Shown: one piece after another, positions 63,968 to 64,000 of the stretch | Numbering within the stretch: the stretch's first letter is position 1 | Layout: each line of letters begins with the position of its first letter | From: Pseudomonadota bacterium | GTDB taxonomy: Bacteria > Myxococcota > Myxococcia > Myxococcales > Myxococcaceae | Direction: 5' to 3' | Assembly (NCBI GenBank): GCA_023423535.1 | Contig: JAFAFL010000006.1 | Span: forward strand, 62,001 to 126,000 | Length of the DNA: 64,000 nt | The notes under the pieces: generated by a model | What the model was told of the DNA's origin: nothing | Seen by the model: only the letters and a program-made list of their open reading frames with translations | The model's database searches: none | Made by a program: the position numbers and the translations under genes

Positions 63968-64000
63968 CTACTTCAGCACGAACACCTGCACGAGGATGTC
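63968..64000 (-). CDS. Start-less C-terminal end of a gene running off the right edge
   Basis: On the minus strand the last 10 codons before a TAG stop (63968-63970) read DILVQVFVLK. The frame runs off the window edge. It is plausible as a C-terminal beta-strand end, but too short to identify. Confidence 0.35.
   Translation of the reverse strand, partial: DILVQVFVLK

Overview
The window is very GC-rich and almost fully coding. Its gene content suggests a myxobacterium (Myxococcota, probably Cystobacterineae). The signs are FHA-linked sigma-54-type activators, a Hanks-type Ser/Thr kinase with a PEGA tail, lipoproteins with Asp/Ala/Gly/Thr linkers, a short OPX export lipoprotein beside an outer-membrane beta-barrel, and a free-standing receiver protein. 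This placement is an inference from content, not from a database search.

Region 1 (1-27778) is most of a secreted-polysaccharide locus that also carries an assembly line. It holds a GT4 glycosyltransferase cut by the left edge, three SGNH-like exported proteins (one fused to five membrane helices, two lipoproteins), a 2-oxoglutarate/Fe(II) oxygenase and a G8/beta-helix lipoprotein. A minus-strand run follows: an NRPS (formyltransferase, condensation remnant, adenylation domain interrupted by a luciferase-like monooxygenase, carrier protein), two GT2 glycosyltransferases and a PKS (KS-AT-KR-DH-ACP-TE). Next come a putative barrel (Wzp-like), an OPX export protein, a receiver-only regulator, the initiating phosphoglycosyltransferase and a BioF2-like acetyltransferase. 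The simplest reading is an exopolysaccharide carrying a small formyl-aminoacyl/polyketide group, or a glycosylated metabolite exported by the same route. Flippase, polymerase and co-polymerase genes are not in the window and may lie further left.

Region 2 (27851-38710) is mostly housekeeping: an alpha/beta hydrolase, a methyltransferase, tRNA-Gly(CCC), a PPC-repeat lipoprotein, a discoidin-like exported protein, a zinc-ribbon protein, the murA-prmC-prfA group, a 36-residue basic protein, a TPR protein, a CorC/HlyC-type membrane protein and a Lys-rich small protein.

Region 3 (38815-39680) is a two-gene cassette: a small winged-helix-like protein and a protein resembling the nucleoside deoxyribosyltransferase/TIR fold. 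Region 4 (39706-50947) holds formate-THF ligase, a GNAT enzyme, an amidohydrolase, a cell-envelope signalling set (kinase, DUF4230, TonB-like, DUF3943), an FHA/sigma-54 activator and a secreted protein of unknown role.

Region 5 (51073-64000) holds smc behind a striking paired inverted repeat, a GFA-type zinc protein, a PRPP synthetase homologue, an FHA activator without the GAFTGA loop opposite a PilZ protein, a small membrane protein, a glutaredoxin, groES-groEL under a CIRCE element, two overlapping genes of unknown function, a VapBC toxin-antitoxin pair and the start of another gene at the right edge.
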